The position numbers and the translations under genes were made by a program. Source: a virus. Taken from it: DNA of 41,353 bases. Within the stretch, counting starts at the first letter, position 1. The number at the start of each line of letters is the position of its first letter. Shown here one piece after another: positions 14,730 to 24,430 of this stretch. The stretch spans positions 1 to 41,353 of the IMG/VR virus record IMGVR_UViG_3300037245_001585; one strand, given 5' to 3'. The notes beneath the pieces were generated by a model that was not told the DNA's origin, searched no databases, and was given only the letters and a program-made list of their open reading frames with translations.

Positions 14730-15229
14730 TGAGCAAAGGGATAGACATACCGATTAATAAGCTATTAGGCGACATTGCGGCTTATTTATGGAATGGGAAA
14801 ACTAATAGTTTTTTTGGGCGAGTATTCCGAAATGAAAGAGGCGACTCGATAAGTCCCGAGATATGGATAAACACAACCAAATACATTGAGGTATTAAAAG
14901 ATACCGAATTTGATGGTCAATGTTTTTTTGATGTTCAGCCTACGGATTCGGTTGATTCAAATGTTCATAACGCTACTGTTTGGATTTGTTTTATGGTAGA
15001 TTTAAATAAAGTTTACCCTCTACTTACGAGAACAGAAGCGACCGAACAGGCACACATTGACACTCAAAGTATAATTATTGATTCAATGTTTGAGATTACA
15101 GGATTAATAAGGGGCTTTGATGGTTTTAGTACTTATGATTGGGGTTCGGAAGGTCAGGCGAGAGCAGATATGTCACCCCATTATCTTTTTAGGTTTAATA
15201 CGAGTTTAGAATATAATATTAATTGTTAA
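14729..15229 (+). CDS. Probable neck or tail-completion protein (166 aa)
   Basis: A 166-residue protein ahead of the tail tube candidate, the usual place of the tail-completion protein that joins head and tail. It has short strands and helices such as IINTTKYIEVL-like and DTQSIIIDSMFEITGLI, with no motif I can name. The call is made by order and size. Confidence 0.45.
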   Translation: MSKGIDIPINKLLGDIAAYLWNGKTNSFFGRVFRNERGDSISPEIWINTTKYIEVLKDTEFDGQCFFDVQPTDSVDSNVHNATVWICFMVDLNKVYPLLTRTEATEQAHIDTQSIIIDSMFEITGLIRGFDGFSTYDWGSEGQARADMSPHYLFRFNTSLEYNINC

Positions 15230-15240
15230 AAAAATAAATT

Positions 15241-16128
15241 ATGAGTAATTGTCCACCTATTGTATATAGCGGACTCGGAGATTGTGACGCACTTTTTAGA
15301 AGATTGACCGGATTCTTGGTTTTAGATAAAAAGACAGCGATTTCCAACGAGAAGCTATTGGCTACATGGCAAGCGATTATCGCGGGCGTGGCAAGCCAGA
15401 CAGGTATCTATCTGCCAATTACGAGAGGATACCAGAATAACACCGCAGAACCAGAAAGAACTACCGCCAATACAGGGCAAACAGAAAAGACGGGCGATCC
15501 GTTAGTTGCTCTTGTGGGATTCTTGCAAGGTTCGTATTGTGACTATAAAACCCTTTACGATTGGGATGGTCGCCAAATTGATTTTGTCGGAGTACTAGAC
15601 ACGGGTCAGCTATGGATAACCAGATCGAGTGCTGGGGCAACTCAGGGATTTAGATCTAATTTCACTATCCGTAAAAATGCGCCATTAGCCGATAATGTAG
15701 CTGAAGGTACACCGCTATATGTTGATTTTCTTTATTTAACAGACATGGATAACGGTGATGTTTCAACACCTGAGTTCACAACTAGAGAATTAAGGGATGT
15801 CGTGCCTGTTGGCTTAAGAGCTACGGTTACCGACCCTTACGACACTGGGGACGTAACGATATTAGTAACTAAGCGTTGTTCTTCCGATCCTCAAACTGAT
15901 TTAACGGCAGTTGATAATTGGGAAATTATAAGTGCAGGGACTCAATTAGATGTTGATATTACGGCAGTTGATGCAACAAGTGCCGCCGTTGGCTCTTACA
16001 TCTTAACTATCAAGCAAAATGCAGGAACGACTCCTATTGACTTAACACAGGACGTTGTTCTTAGGGCGGTTAAAGATGACAGTTCTAATTTAACTTATGT
16101 TTCACAAAAAGTAAATATACCTGTATAA
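15241..16128 (+). CDS. Probable major tail tube protein
   Basis: A 295-residue beta-rich protein positioned between the neck genes and the tape measure cassette, as expected for the tail tube. Its centre is tube-like (FVGVLDTGQLWITRSSAGAT), and the C-terminal 80 residues look like an added Ig-like domain (AVDATSAAVGSYILTIKQNA). The stop overlaps the next start by one base. Confidence 0.6.
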   Translation: MSNCPPIVYSGLGDCDALFRRLTGFLVLDKKTAISNEKLLATWQAIIAGVASQTGIYLPITRGYQNNTAEPERTTANTGQTEKTGDPLVALVGFLQGSYCDYKTLYDWDGRQIDFVGVLDTGQLWITRSSAGATQGFRSNFTIRKNAPLADNVAEGTPLYVDFLYLTDMDNGDVSTPEFTTRELRDVVPVGLRATVTDPYDTGDVTILVTKRCSSDPQTDLTAVDNWEIISAGTQLDVDITAVDATSAAVGSYILTIKQNAGTTPIDLTQDVVLRAVKDDSSNLTYVSQKVNIPV

Positions 16129-16310
16129 TGAATGAAAATAAAGAAGTGAAAAAACCTACGGGTAAGCAAATAGGGAAACTACACGTTTCCGATTCTATTC
16201 TAAATCTTCCATATCCCGCATTTGTTAAATACTGGGATGACTCGCATAAGAAGAGCAAGATAACAGGCAAAGAAGCCGCGAAACAATTAGGGATAGAATC
16301 TCCTAAATAA
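16128..16310 (+). CDS. Small basic protein (60 aa)
   Basis: A lysine-rich 60-residue protein (MNENKEVKKPTGKQIGKLHV) translated with the tail tube gene through a one-base overlap. It is followed by a strong terminator. Tail chaperones often follow the tube gene, but this one is shorter than usual, so its function stays open. Confidence 0.5.
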   Translation: MNENKEVKKPTGKQIGKLHVSDSILNLPYPAFVKYWDDSHKKSKITGKEAAKQLGIESPK

Positions 16311-16313
16311 TAC

Positions 16314-16340
16314 AAAGGGGGCAAACACCCCCTTTTATTT
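16314..16340 (+). terminator. Intrinsic terminator after the tail tube genes
   Basis: AAAGGGGG, a CAAACA loop and CCCCCTTTT form a G/C-rich stem with a T-rich end. It splits the late structural operon between the abundant head and tube proteins and the low-copy tail genes, which would lower expression downstream. Confidence 0.8.
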
Positions 16341-16347
16341 TACTCTT

Positions 16348-16767
16348 ATGGAAAAAACAAAAACAGAAATAGTATTAGCAATCGAATCACGATTGAAAGA
16401 GCGCGAGAAGAGGGATACAATCAGGTCGCTAAAAGTTGTGCCGAAAATCACCCGAAAACAATTGGTAAGAATTGCCAATAGGTTAAAGCGTATTTTCGAT
16501 CAGCAATTTGATATTGGTGTTATTGAGTTGAAAGTTTTACGAGCTTCATTTAAAAGTTCGGTAACGCTAGATGAACTCGAACAGTTAGTTGCTAAGACCG
16601 GGAAAATCTACGCTGAGAAATGTGGTACTATCGACAAGATGCTATCAAAGTTTGCAAAAGAAGCGAATAGGATTAACCGAACAAAGAATAATCCTGATAC
16701 GTGGCTTAAAAAGTTAGTTAATGGTTTCAATAAAACAAGCAGCGCAAAGGTCGCAACAGTGGGTTAA
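16348..16767 (+). CDS. Hypothetical tail-region protein (139 aa)
   Basis: A basic, helical protein (ITRKQLVRIANRLKRIFDQQ) that starts just after the terminator. Its end overlaps the following gene by 47 bases. In tail operons this position often holds a tail assembly protein, but no family is recognised and no slippery heptamer for a chaperone frameshift is evident. Confidence 0.5.
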   Translation: MEKTKTEIVLAIESRLKEREKRDTIRSLKVVPKITRKQLVRIANRLKRIFDQQFDIGVIELKVLRASFKSSVTLDELEQLVAKTGKIYAEKCGTIDKMLSKFAKEANRINRTKNNPDTWLKKLVNGFNKTSSAKVATVG

Positions 16768-17158
16768 TAATATATCTGTTAATGTTGAGAATGCGATTAA
16801 GTCGGTAGATAATCAAATCATTGATATTAACCGCGAACAACTATTGTTAAGCCGTGATTCAAATGATAGACCATTAATACATAAATCAACCGGGAGCGCA
16901 TTATTAACGCCCCCATACGCAGAGGCTCAGAATAAACCAACGCCTGACCTGTTTGTTACAGGCGATTTTCAGGGAGCGATGTTTTTAGATGTCAATCTCC
17001 CTAACTATCTAATCGGAAGCGACGACGAAAAAACAAACATATTACAAGATGCTTACGGAAAGCCATTATTCGGAATACAGAAAAAGAATCAACCAGAGGC
17101 GAAAGGGATGACGAACAAAGCAATCGGTCAAAGCTATAAAAAAGCAGTTTTCAGATGA
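16721..17158 (+). CDS. Phage minor structural protein (145 aa)
   Basis: The layout of a small family in Bacteroidetes phages is visible: an N-terminal helix (AAQRSQQWVNNISVNVENAI), a 'IIDINREQLLLSRDSNDRPL' segment and a 'DLFVTGDFQGAMFLDV' strand pair. The role is unknown, probably tail completion or assembly. The start lies inside the previous gene and the end overlaps the next as ATGA. Confidence 0.55.
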   Translation: MVSIKQAAQRSQQWVNNISVNVENAIKSVDNQIIDINREQLLLSRDSNDRPLIHKSTGSALLTPPYAEAQNKPTPDLFVTGDFQGAMFLDVNLPNYLIGSDDEKTNILQDAYGKPLFGIQKKNQPEAKGMTNKAIGQSYKKAVFR

Positions 17159-17814
17159 TAAAAAATATCGACGATATAACATTAGGGGACGTAATCAAAT
17201 TGATTGACAGGAAAACGGGCGACCATTTTAAAAGGTGGTATAATCCATTTCCTGTAAAGTGGTGGTTTGAGAGACGTGAAAAATTAGTTAGAGAAATTTA
17301 TTCACGAATAAATGAAGATAAAATAAACGGTAACGACAAAGAAAGAGAAGAGAGAGATGAGTATTTGATACGAAACAAGGTGTTAGAATTGGATGTTTCC
17401 AGACACGGGATAGCTATCGAGATGGGTTTTAGACCCAAAGCGTTAAATATTTTATCATGGTACAAATATAAGCGTAAGATAAAAAAACCAACCCCTGATG
17501 CGAAGGTGTTTATTGATAAGATACATTCGATCACTGGGATTAAAATTGAAACCGATAAAGATATTATACGAGTCGATAAGGAGATTGAAAGGAGAAAAGA
17601 TAAGCTGTTAGAATTGTATCCAATCAAAAAAGATGAGCCGAAAGGGGAAAGCATATCATTTAGGAGGTTAGTTGCATATACTTATGCACAAACGCCACAA
17701 GGGTATCACGACAAGGTTAAATTATTAGATTATTTAGAATTACGGGCATCAATAGCAGAATTTAACGCAGCAAAAGCAAAGAACAATGCCGGAGATAGGA
17801 CAGATAGTAAGTAA
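17155..17814 (+). CDS. Probable tail assembly protein before the tape measure (219 aa)
   Basis: A basic, helical 219-residue protein directly upstream of the tape measure gene, which starts inside its last 29 bases. It holds a WYNPFPVKWWFERREKL aromatic block at 27-43. Tail assembly chaperones sit here in most siphoviruses, so that role is the best guess. No family signature is visible. Confidence 0.5.
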   Translation: MIKNIDDITLGDVIKLIDRKTGDHFKRWYNPFPVKWWFERREKLVREIYSRINEDKINGNDKEREERDEYLIRNKVLELDVSRHGIAIEMGFRPKALNILSWYKYKRKIKKPTPDAKVFIDKIHSITGIKIETDKDIIRVDKEIERRKDKLLELYPIKKDEPKGESISFRRLVAYTYAQTPQGYHDKVKLLDYLELRASIAEFNAAKAKNNAGDRTDSK

Positions 17815-20713
17815 AAAAAGTGTTGACGAAATATTTCGATTAGATGAGGGGTTTCAGAAATCTTCCATATCCTTAAAAGCTATGTTAGATATTTTAGAAA
17901 AGGCAAATACTTTACTTAAAAGTTCAGCTCTAACCACCGAAAGCCTAAATAAAGCACAAAAGCAAACTGCCGAAATATCAACCAATTTAACCAAAATAGG
18001 AGGGCAGTTAGCCAAAGGGCAAGAGAAATTAAAAAATATTGAGATTGAGAGAAATCGTATTCAGGAACAACAAAGGAGGGTATTAGCCAAAAACTTAACC
18101 GTTCAAGAAAAAAGCAATGTAATACTACAAAAAGGTAAACTATTGCTCCAACAAAGAAACAAGGAGGTAAAACAAAATATATTAGCGAATCAGGCACTCA
18201 AAGGCTCATATAATGCCATTAGCATATCATTAAGTAAAAATATAGCCAAATTTAAGGCTATGAGCGAATCGGAGAGAGAAACAAGCAAGAGGGGCAAAGA
18301 ATTAACCGCAACTATTAAACGCCAAGATGCCCAATTAAAAAAGCTTGATGGGCAGATGGGTAGAAGCCAGAGACATGTTGGTGATTATGGTAGAGCAATA
18401 GCCGGAAGTGCAAAAGCATTGTTAGGGGCATTTGGATTAATCGGGGGCGTTGCTGCACTTGCAAGGGTGCTAACATCTTCGTTTAAAACCGTTGTTCAGT
18501 TTGAGAAAAAACAATCCGAATTAGCAGCAGTATTGAGAACGAATACTAAAGGCATTGAGAGGCTAACAAAAGCGTCTTTAGAATATGGTAGAGTAACAAA
18601 ATTTACAGCCTCAGAAGTCTCCACACTCCAAAAAGAACTGGCGAAGCTTGGTTTTACGCAGTCCGAGATAATTTTATCAACAAAAGCCGTTTTAGATTTA
18701 GCCGCAGCAACAGAGAGCGATTTAGGAGAAGCCGCAAAAGTTACAGGAGCAGCATTGAGAGCGTTTAATCTTAGTGCCTCAGAGTCCGAAAGGGTTGCAT
18801 CCGTTCTGGCAGTAGCAACAACAAAAAGTGCATTAGCCTTTGAAGATTATGGCAGTGCATTATCAAATGTCGCCCCGGTTGCGGCAGCGTTTGGATTTTC
18901 AATAGAGGACACAGTCGCACTTTTAGGAACGCTAAGAGATGCGGGATTTGAAGCTAATAAAGCGTCTGTTGCAACTAGAAATATTTTATTAAACCTTGCA
19001 GATTCAGGGGGTGTATTGGCTCAGAAACTAGGAGGTAGCGTAAGGTCGTTTGATGAACTTATTCCGGCATTGATTAAATTAAGAGAAGAGGGAATAAGCC
19101 TAGGTGAATCATTAGAATTAACCGACAAACGTAGTGTTGCAGCATTTAATAGATTCTTAGAAGGGGCGGAAAGTGCCAACAAATTAAGAGATGGATTAAT
19201 AGGTGTTACAGGCGAGCTTGACAGGATGGTTGAGGTGCGTTTGGATAACGTTGCTGGGGATGTTACATTATTAGCAAGTGCATGGGATGGTTTGGTTTTG
19301 GCGATGGGAAAGTCGGGGTTTTTTAGATCTATAATCCAAGGGGCTACTAACGTAGTAAAAGAGTTAACCCCTATCACTAATGAATTTGAGATTTTATTTA
19401 ATAAAATAAAAGAAGGTGAAGAGATTATTAAGGATGTAGGATTTTTTGATTTTCAAGATTTGAGCAAAAAAGCTCAGGATGTAATAAAAGGTTTTAGAGT
19501 CGTTTCGACCGAAGAGTTAAAAGAGGTAAGAATTGCATTTGTAAACGAGTTAAAAGAGATAGGTTTTACAGCAAAAACAGCCTCTGGAATTTGGGGGGCA
19601 TACTTAAAAGATAGGATAGCACAGACGAAAGCCGAAGAAGATGCAGTAATTGCATCTGAAAAGAAAAAACAGGATGCAATAGACAGGACAGCAGTAGAGA
19701 ATAAGGCGGCAGCGAAAAAAACAGCAATAGAAAACGACAAGAAAAATGATAAAATAGCGAGGTCTGATAAGAAGTTAGCCGAAGAACACGCCGATATAAT
19801 AGAAGATGATTTTAACGCCGTTGAAGATTTTGAGACTAAAAAATTAGGGGTTCAAATAAACTCCAATATAGCAAGCCTTGAACAAACTAAAAAGTTTCTA
19901 AAAGAACAGGCTAAATCAGAAGAGGACGATCGCAAGAAAAAAGCAGCCGACAAGAAAAAGGATGAAGATGACGCAAGGGAATTAGAAGAAGAAATATCAC
20001 TCCAAAAAAATGAATTAGCATTTGAAGCCGCAAGTGTAGCGGGTGATATCCTGTTTGCAGGAAAACAGGCACAATTAGCCGAGGACTTAACGCTATTACA
20101 ACAAGAAAAAGAGGCAAGATTAGCAGCCGCAGAGGGAAATGCAGAGGAATTGGAGCGAATAAACAAAGAGTTTGCAGTAAAAGAGAATGCAATCAAAACC
20201 AAGCAAGCCAAGGCGGATAAACAAGCCTCATTAACTCAGGCTATAATTAACACCGCAGAAGCTATAACAAAAGCATTGCCAAATATTCCTTTATCAATTT
20301 TAGCCGCAGCGTTCGGAGCGTTACAGATAGCTAAGATTGCATCAACTCCAATTCCTAAATTTCACAAAGGAACAAAGAACGCACCGGGAACAGGTTTTAT
20401 AGCAGGAGATTCGCCAACTAGTAGGGCGGCAAGCGAATTAGTAATAACAAAAGGTGGCGAAACTTATCTGGCTAAAAAAGATACCTTATTTGTTGGCAAT
20501 AAATTTAAGGGGGCAGAGGTTAAAAACAGCAAAGAAACCGAAGCAATATTAAGAGGCGACAAAGGGGTTAGTAACACAATTGTGAACTTTGATACTTTGG
20601 AGCTACAGAAGTCGAACGCAAAAGGATTTAAGGATTTGAGAAGAACAATTATAGCCACACAAATCAAAAACAACAGAACAGTTTCAAACGCATATAAGCA
20701 ACAGTTTTTATAA
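17786..20713 (+). CDS. Tail tape measure protein (TP901 type)
   Basis: A 975-residue protein. An N-terminal coiled coil (residues 1-195) leads to a hydrophobic segment LLGAFGLIGGVAALARVL (212-229) and a TP901-core domain (about 236-440, KFTASEVSTLQKELAKLGFT). A long charged coiled coil follows (about 620-790), then the typical C-terminal 'FHKGTKNAPGTGFIAGDSP' loop. The protein sets tail length and is ejected with DNA. At roughly 0.15 nm per residue the tail would be near 145 nm, by the usual rule. The start overlaps the previous gene. Confidence 0.88.
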   Translation: MPEIGQIVSKKSVDEIFRLDEGFQKSSISLKAMLDILEKANTLLKSSALTTESLNKAQKQTAEISTNLTKIGGQLAKGQEKLKNIEIERNRIQEQQRRVLAKNLTVQEKSNVILQKGKLLLQQRNKEVKQNILANQALKGSYNAISISLSKNIAKFKAMSESERETSKRGKELTATIKRQDAQLKKLDGQMGRSQRHVGDYGRAIAGSAKALLGAFGLIGGVAALARVLTSSFKTVVQFEKKQSELAAVLRTNTKGIERLTKASLEYGRVTKFTASEVSTLQKELAKLGFTQSEIILSTKAVLDLAAATESDLGEAAKVTGAALRAFNLSASESERVASVLAVATTKSALAFEDYGSALSNVAPVAAAFGFSIEDTVALLGTLRDAGFEANKASVATRNILLNLADSGGVLAQKLGGSVRSFDELIPALIKLREEGISLGESLELTDKRSVAAFNRFLEGAESANKLRDGLIGVTGELDRMVEVRLDNVAGDVTLLASAWDGLVLAMGKSGFFRSIIQGATNVVKELTPITNEFEILFNKIKEGEEIIKDVGFFDFQDLSKKAQDVIKGFRVVSTEELKEVRIAFVNELKEIGFTAKTASGIWGAYLKDRIAQTKAEEDAVIASEKKKQDAIDRTAVENKAAAKKTAIENDKKNDKIARSDKKLAEEHADIIEDDFNAVEDFETKKLGVQINSNIASLEQTKKFLKEQAKSEEDDRKKKAADKKKDEDDARELEEEISLQKNELAFEAASVAGDILFAGKQAQLAEDLTLLQQEKEARLAAAEGNAEELERINKEFAVKENAIKTKQAKADKQASLTQAIINTAEAITKALPNIPLSILAAAFGALQIAKIASTPIPKFHKGTKNAPGTGFIAGDSPTSRAASELVITKGGETYLAKKDTLFVGNKFKGAEVKNSKETEAILRGDKGVSNTIVNFDTLELQKSNAKGFKDLRRTIIATQIKNNRTVSNAYKQQFL

Positions 20714-23310
20714 TGGGAATATTTAGATACGAAATATCATCGCCGGGAGTCGAAACGCTAAATATGGCGGATGCTCCAAATGGATGGAAGGATGACGAAT
20801 CTACATTTCCACGCTCTGAAACCTATAAGGGTATCTTCAGAAAGTTTTCAGCTAATACATTAAAGTTTACAGGCGATGGGGCTGCGAAACTAAGAGAAAT
20901 ATTTGCATTTAATAGCTTCGAGGCGCAAGGTACGTTCATAGTTTACGAGCAGGACTTAGACACATATACTGAGTTTATAAGATTTACAGGTTCGTTTGAC
21001 TTCGTGGAGTATCAAGATATTGAAGATAACGGCGACGGCGATAGTGTAGAGATAATAGTTATTGATTCAGCGTTCTGGAATAAGATTAAAAACCGAGAAA
21101 GCGATAAACCTCAATTGTCTAGTCTAGTCGGGATGGACGGACTACAAATAACCGGGTTTACCAATGAGGAAACATTTGTGACTCTTCCAAGTATACCCGA
21201 TCAATTCTTTGGTTTATCTTCAACTATCTCAAATTCGCCCGACCCCCAGAGTGGGGATCACTCTGTTCCGGCGGCAGCAAGTGGTAACGATACTAATAAT
21301 ATAACCGTTGTCGATTCGGAGGTAATAGATGCGATTGATGGGGCTTTTTACAGCGTACAGAGTGTTTTGTTTGAGGTTCGTTTTGATTTTAACTACAACA
21401 CCGAAATAAATATACAAGCCGGAACAGGAGGGGCGGGAGTTAATTTAATACTTAAGAGATTTAATACAGGTGGCGGATTGGTTTCGTCCGAGATATTAAC
21501 CTCCGTTACCGGGGCAATAGGTAATCATTCATTGATATTCTCAGGTAGTAGAGTTTTTAATCCTGATTTTGGAGACTTCTTTTTGCTGACAGTAGAGGGA
21601 ATATCTGGTTTTGCTCAGTTTGTTACCGTCGATCCTTACACTTCGCTAACTTCTATAAATTCAGATAGTGAAATTATACAACCTGTTCAGATAACAGGAA
21701 TGTTGGTACATGAGGCGATGAGCCGTGAGCTTCAAATTACATCTAATACCGACCTACCACTATGGTCTGATATATTAGGTCGCATAGATTCAGAGCCTAG
21801 ATCCTACGCTCAAAATGGAATCTTAAGCGAAATACTCTTAACCAACGGCGAGCGAATAAGGGGTTTTAGCCGAGATGTTGCACCGATAGTAACAGGCTTT
21901 AAACAACTATTTACGTCATTGAATGCAATTTACCCAATAGGTGCAGGAGTAGAGAAAATAAACGGAATAGATACCCTTAGAATCGAAGACATAAAGTACT
22001 TCTTTGATAATAGAGTTGTATTAGTAATTGAAGACCCAGCAAATATTAAAAGGTCGGTTGAGAGACGTTCGATTATTAGTCGAGTTTCTTCAGGTTACAA
22101 AAAAGCTGAATACGAGGAAAAAGAGGGGCGTTTTGAATATAATCAAAAAACAGCATATAGCACACCGATATCCGTTGTTGACAATGAGTATAATATACAA
22201 TCAGAGATAAGGGCAGACGACCAAGGAATTAATAACGCAAGAGCAAAAAATGCAGATGAATTTCCAACCGAAGACACACGGTATGACCAAGCTAACTTCT
22301 TTGTAAAGGTCATTAAAAACAATACCGACCTGTTAAATGGTGAGTTTGATGATTGGTCGGATGACAACACCCCGGACAATTGGACTATAAACGATTTAAC
22401 TGTTCTTAGGAAAACCCTTCTAGGTTCTGATAGATGTTATTATTTATCTGGCGATGGAGATATCCTACAAAACGTAGTATTTGCACAGGTCAAAGCATTA
22501 AGCATAAAATTTAGCTTTGCCAACATCGGTGCAAGTCCTGTCAATTCTTCGTTTTCTGTTAGGTTAATTGCAACGGCTGAAACTTATTTATTGCAAGCTG
22601 ATGGTCAATGGTTTTTTGGATTCCCTCCGGGGACAGTAACTAAGATTAATTCAGGAGCAGTAAACCCAACACCCGAAAACGAATTACAATCGTTCGAATC
22701 GTTTTCTTTGATAACTGAGCTAATGCCAGATACCGGGACGTTAGAATTTAGATTATATTCAAGTGAAGGATATATAGTTGATAATATCTATATTGGAGAG
22801 CCGGAATATAAAGCGAAAACTAACGAAGGATATGCGAGTATTTCGGGAGCAATAAACGGCGATGGTTCATACAACTTAGACATAACAGCCGCCCGGAACT
22901 TTCGTAACCATGGCAAGATAATAAGAGCCGGACTTGAAAATAATCTAGGCAAGGTTATAAGATTTAATAATTCAGATAAAAACAGCACTTTATCAACTAG
23001 AAAAGATACCGAAACCGTGGCTATAACAGAAACGGACGACATCCCTATCATTGAATTAGACCAGCCATTTTTTACACCCGATAAGTGGGAGGCAGAAATT
23101 AGAGTCGATAAAGCCGTTATTGATGTGCTTAATGGTACGTTTCCGGGGGAGACAAAACGTAAGTATTTAGGCATTGTAAAAATCTTTCATCAAAAAGCAA
23201 ATAAATATATCTACCTTTGGATAGATGATTTACCTACAGGCGGGCAGTCTGGAATAGGCGCGATAATAGGAAGAGAAGTTTCAAAATATGTAACAATAAT
23301 AGAGTTATAA
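20713..23310 (+). CDS. Distal tail / baseplate protein (865 aa)
   Basis: A large protein directly downstream of the tape measure (one-base overlap). It starts MGIFRYEISSPGVETLNMAD and contains beta-rich domains with many FTG, SGD and DNT turns, followed by lectin-like segments (about 550-690, including 'LPDTGTLEFRLYSSEGYIVD'-like strands). The layout fits a baseplate hub or tail-tip protein with carbohydrate-binding insertions. No lysozyme domain is seen. Confidence 0.6.
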   Translation: MGIFRYEISSPGVETLNMADAPNGWKDDESTFPRSETYKGIFRKFSANTLKFTGDGAAKLREIFAFNSFEAQGTFIVYEQDLDTYTEFIRFTGSFDFVEYQDIEDNGDGDSVEIIVIDSAFWNKIKNRESDKPQLSSLVGMDGLQITGFTNEETFVTLPSIPDQFFGLSSTISNSPDPQSGDHSVPAAASGNDTNNITVVDSEVIDAIDGAFYSVQSVLFEVRFDFNYNTEINIQAGTGGAGVNLILKRFNTGGGLVSSEILTSVTGAIGNHSLIFSGSRVFNPDFGDFFLLTVEGISGFAQFVTVDPYTSLTSINSDSEIIQPVQITGMLVHEAMSRELQITSNTDLPLWSDILGRIDSEPRSYAQNGILSEILLTNGERIRGFSRDVAPIVTGFKQLFTSLNAIYPIGAGVEKINGIDTLRIEDIKYFFDNRVVLVIEDPANIKRSVERRSIISRVSSGYKKAEYEEKEGRFEYNQKTAYSTPISVVDNEYNIQSEIRADDQGINNARAKNADEFPTEDTRYDQANFFVKVIKNNTDLLNGEFDDWSDDNTPDNWTINDLTVLRKTLLGSDRCYYLSGDGDILQNVVFAQVKALSIKFSFANIGASPVNSSFSVRLIATAETYLLQADGQWFFGFPPGTVTKINSGAVNPTPENELQSFESFSLITELMPDTGTLEFRLYSSEGYIVDNIYIGEPEYKAKTNEGYASISGAINGDGSYNLDITAARNFRNHGKIIRAGLENNLGKVIRFNNSDKNSTLSTRKDTETVAITETDDIPIIELDQPFFTPDKWEAEIRVDKAVIDVLNGTFPGETKRKYLGIVKIFHQKANKYIYLWIDDLPTGGQSGIGAIIGREVSKYVTIIEL

Positions 23311-23311
23311 T

Positions 23312-24430
23312 ATGTTTTTTATTAGTCCATATAACAGTCTTAAATTTATCGAGAGAAACGATAATCTACCTAGTAAGCTAAACCGCTTAAATAGCGAATT
23401 GGAACAACCGGGATTGTTGCTTAAAAATTATTGTCAGCTAATAAATAATGCAGACGAGGTAACTATTCAGATAAGAACAGATTATGATGTTGTTACGGCT
23501 CGAATAGTTAACAACGAAACGAATGTTAGCACTCCAATAATAGTAACAAAAAAGGCGACATATCCCACTTTTTCAACATGGGAATTTACACATACGTTTA
23601 ATGTTAATGACAATTTTACAATATTTGTAAATGGAACGGACTCAGTACAGCCGGATATAGAGAACGAAAGCGAACCTATTGATGTTGACACTAACCATGT
23701 TAATACGCTAAAGGTTGATTATTTTAATGTTTCAAACACTGAGTTTGTCGATTATTCAACAGGGATAAGGCACTTCGCGAGAGTGGTGGGTAGGATACCA
23801 GACGGAGACGACGAAACCGACCAAAACATTTTCGATAATCAGAATCAAAAAAGTAAAACATATTCAGCGACTACATTTAACGGCGAATTTACATCTGATC
23901 CGATACCTGAGTATTTAGTTAGGCAGCTAGTTTTAGCGCAAGGATTGAAGTTTTTCTTCATTGAAGATGTTCAATATACAGTGAGCGACAGAACGCCTGA
24001 AAGATTCGGACAATCAACATCTAAACAAATAGTATTTATTTGTGCAGAAGTAGAAGTGCCGGGCGTAAACAGTGACGATAGTGGACAATTACCAGAACCA
24101 ATACCAGAAGATATGCAAAATACATTTCCAATACCATTAACGGGAGTTTCAGGAAATCAAGAGATTGATGTTACGGCAAATTACATGCCGGATACTATGA
24201 TGTTTGTTCTTAAAACAGGATCATCGGGAACAGTAAAAGTAGGAACAGTTCCGGGAGGCGATGATATATTAAGCCCTAAAACTATCACAACCGCAAATCC
24301 GGTAAGCACAAATGACAGAGAAATATTAAAACAATTAGCTAATTATGAAAATACGTATAAGCTATATTTCACAATCACAGGAGTAGGGGTAACCGTAGAT
24401 ATTAACACAATAATAAAAAAATACAAATGA
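23312..24430 (+). CDS. Tail-tip associated protein (372 aa)
   Basis: A beta-rich 372-residue protein between the distal tail gene and the fibre gene. It shows Ig-like strand runs such as TFSTWEFTHTFNVNDNFTIF and an acidic proline linker (GQLPEPIPEDMQ). It may link the fibre to the baseplate. The stop overlaps the fibre start as ATGA, so the two are probably made together. Confidence 0.5.
   Translation: MFFISPYNSLKFIERNDNLPSKLNRLNSELEQPGLLLKNYCQLINNADEVTIQIRTDYDVVTARIVNNETNVSTPIIVTKKATYPTFSTWEFTHTFNVNDNFTIFVNGTDSVQPDIENESEPIDVDTNHVNTLKVDYFNVSNTEFVDYSTGIRHFARVVGRIPDGDDETDQNIFDNQNQKSKTYSATTFNGEFTSDPIPEYLVRQLVLAQGLKFFFIEDVQYTVSDRTPERFGQSTSKQIVFICAEVEVPGVNSDDSGQLPEPIPEDMQNTFPIPLTGVSGNQEIDVTANYMPDTMMFVLKTGSSGTVKVGTVPGGDDILSPKTITTANPVSTNDREILKQLANYENTYKLYFTITGVGVTVDINTIIKKYK

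Noticed and set aside
16128-16767. Programmed frameshift between tail chaperone genes
   Set aside because: The two genes are separated by a strong terminator and I see no slippery heptamer at the end of the first.
22788-23174. Open frame of 128 residues on the minus strand inside the distal tail gene
   Set aside because: It lies fully inside a long plus-strand structural gene and has no sensible composition or start signal; the same applies to antisense frames in the tape measure and capsid genes.
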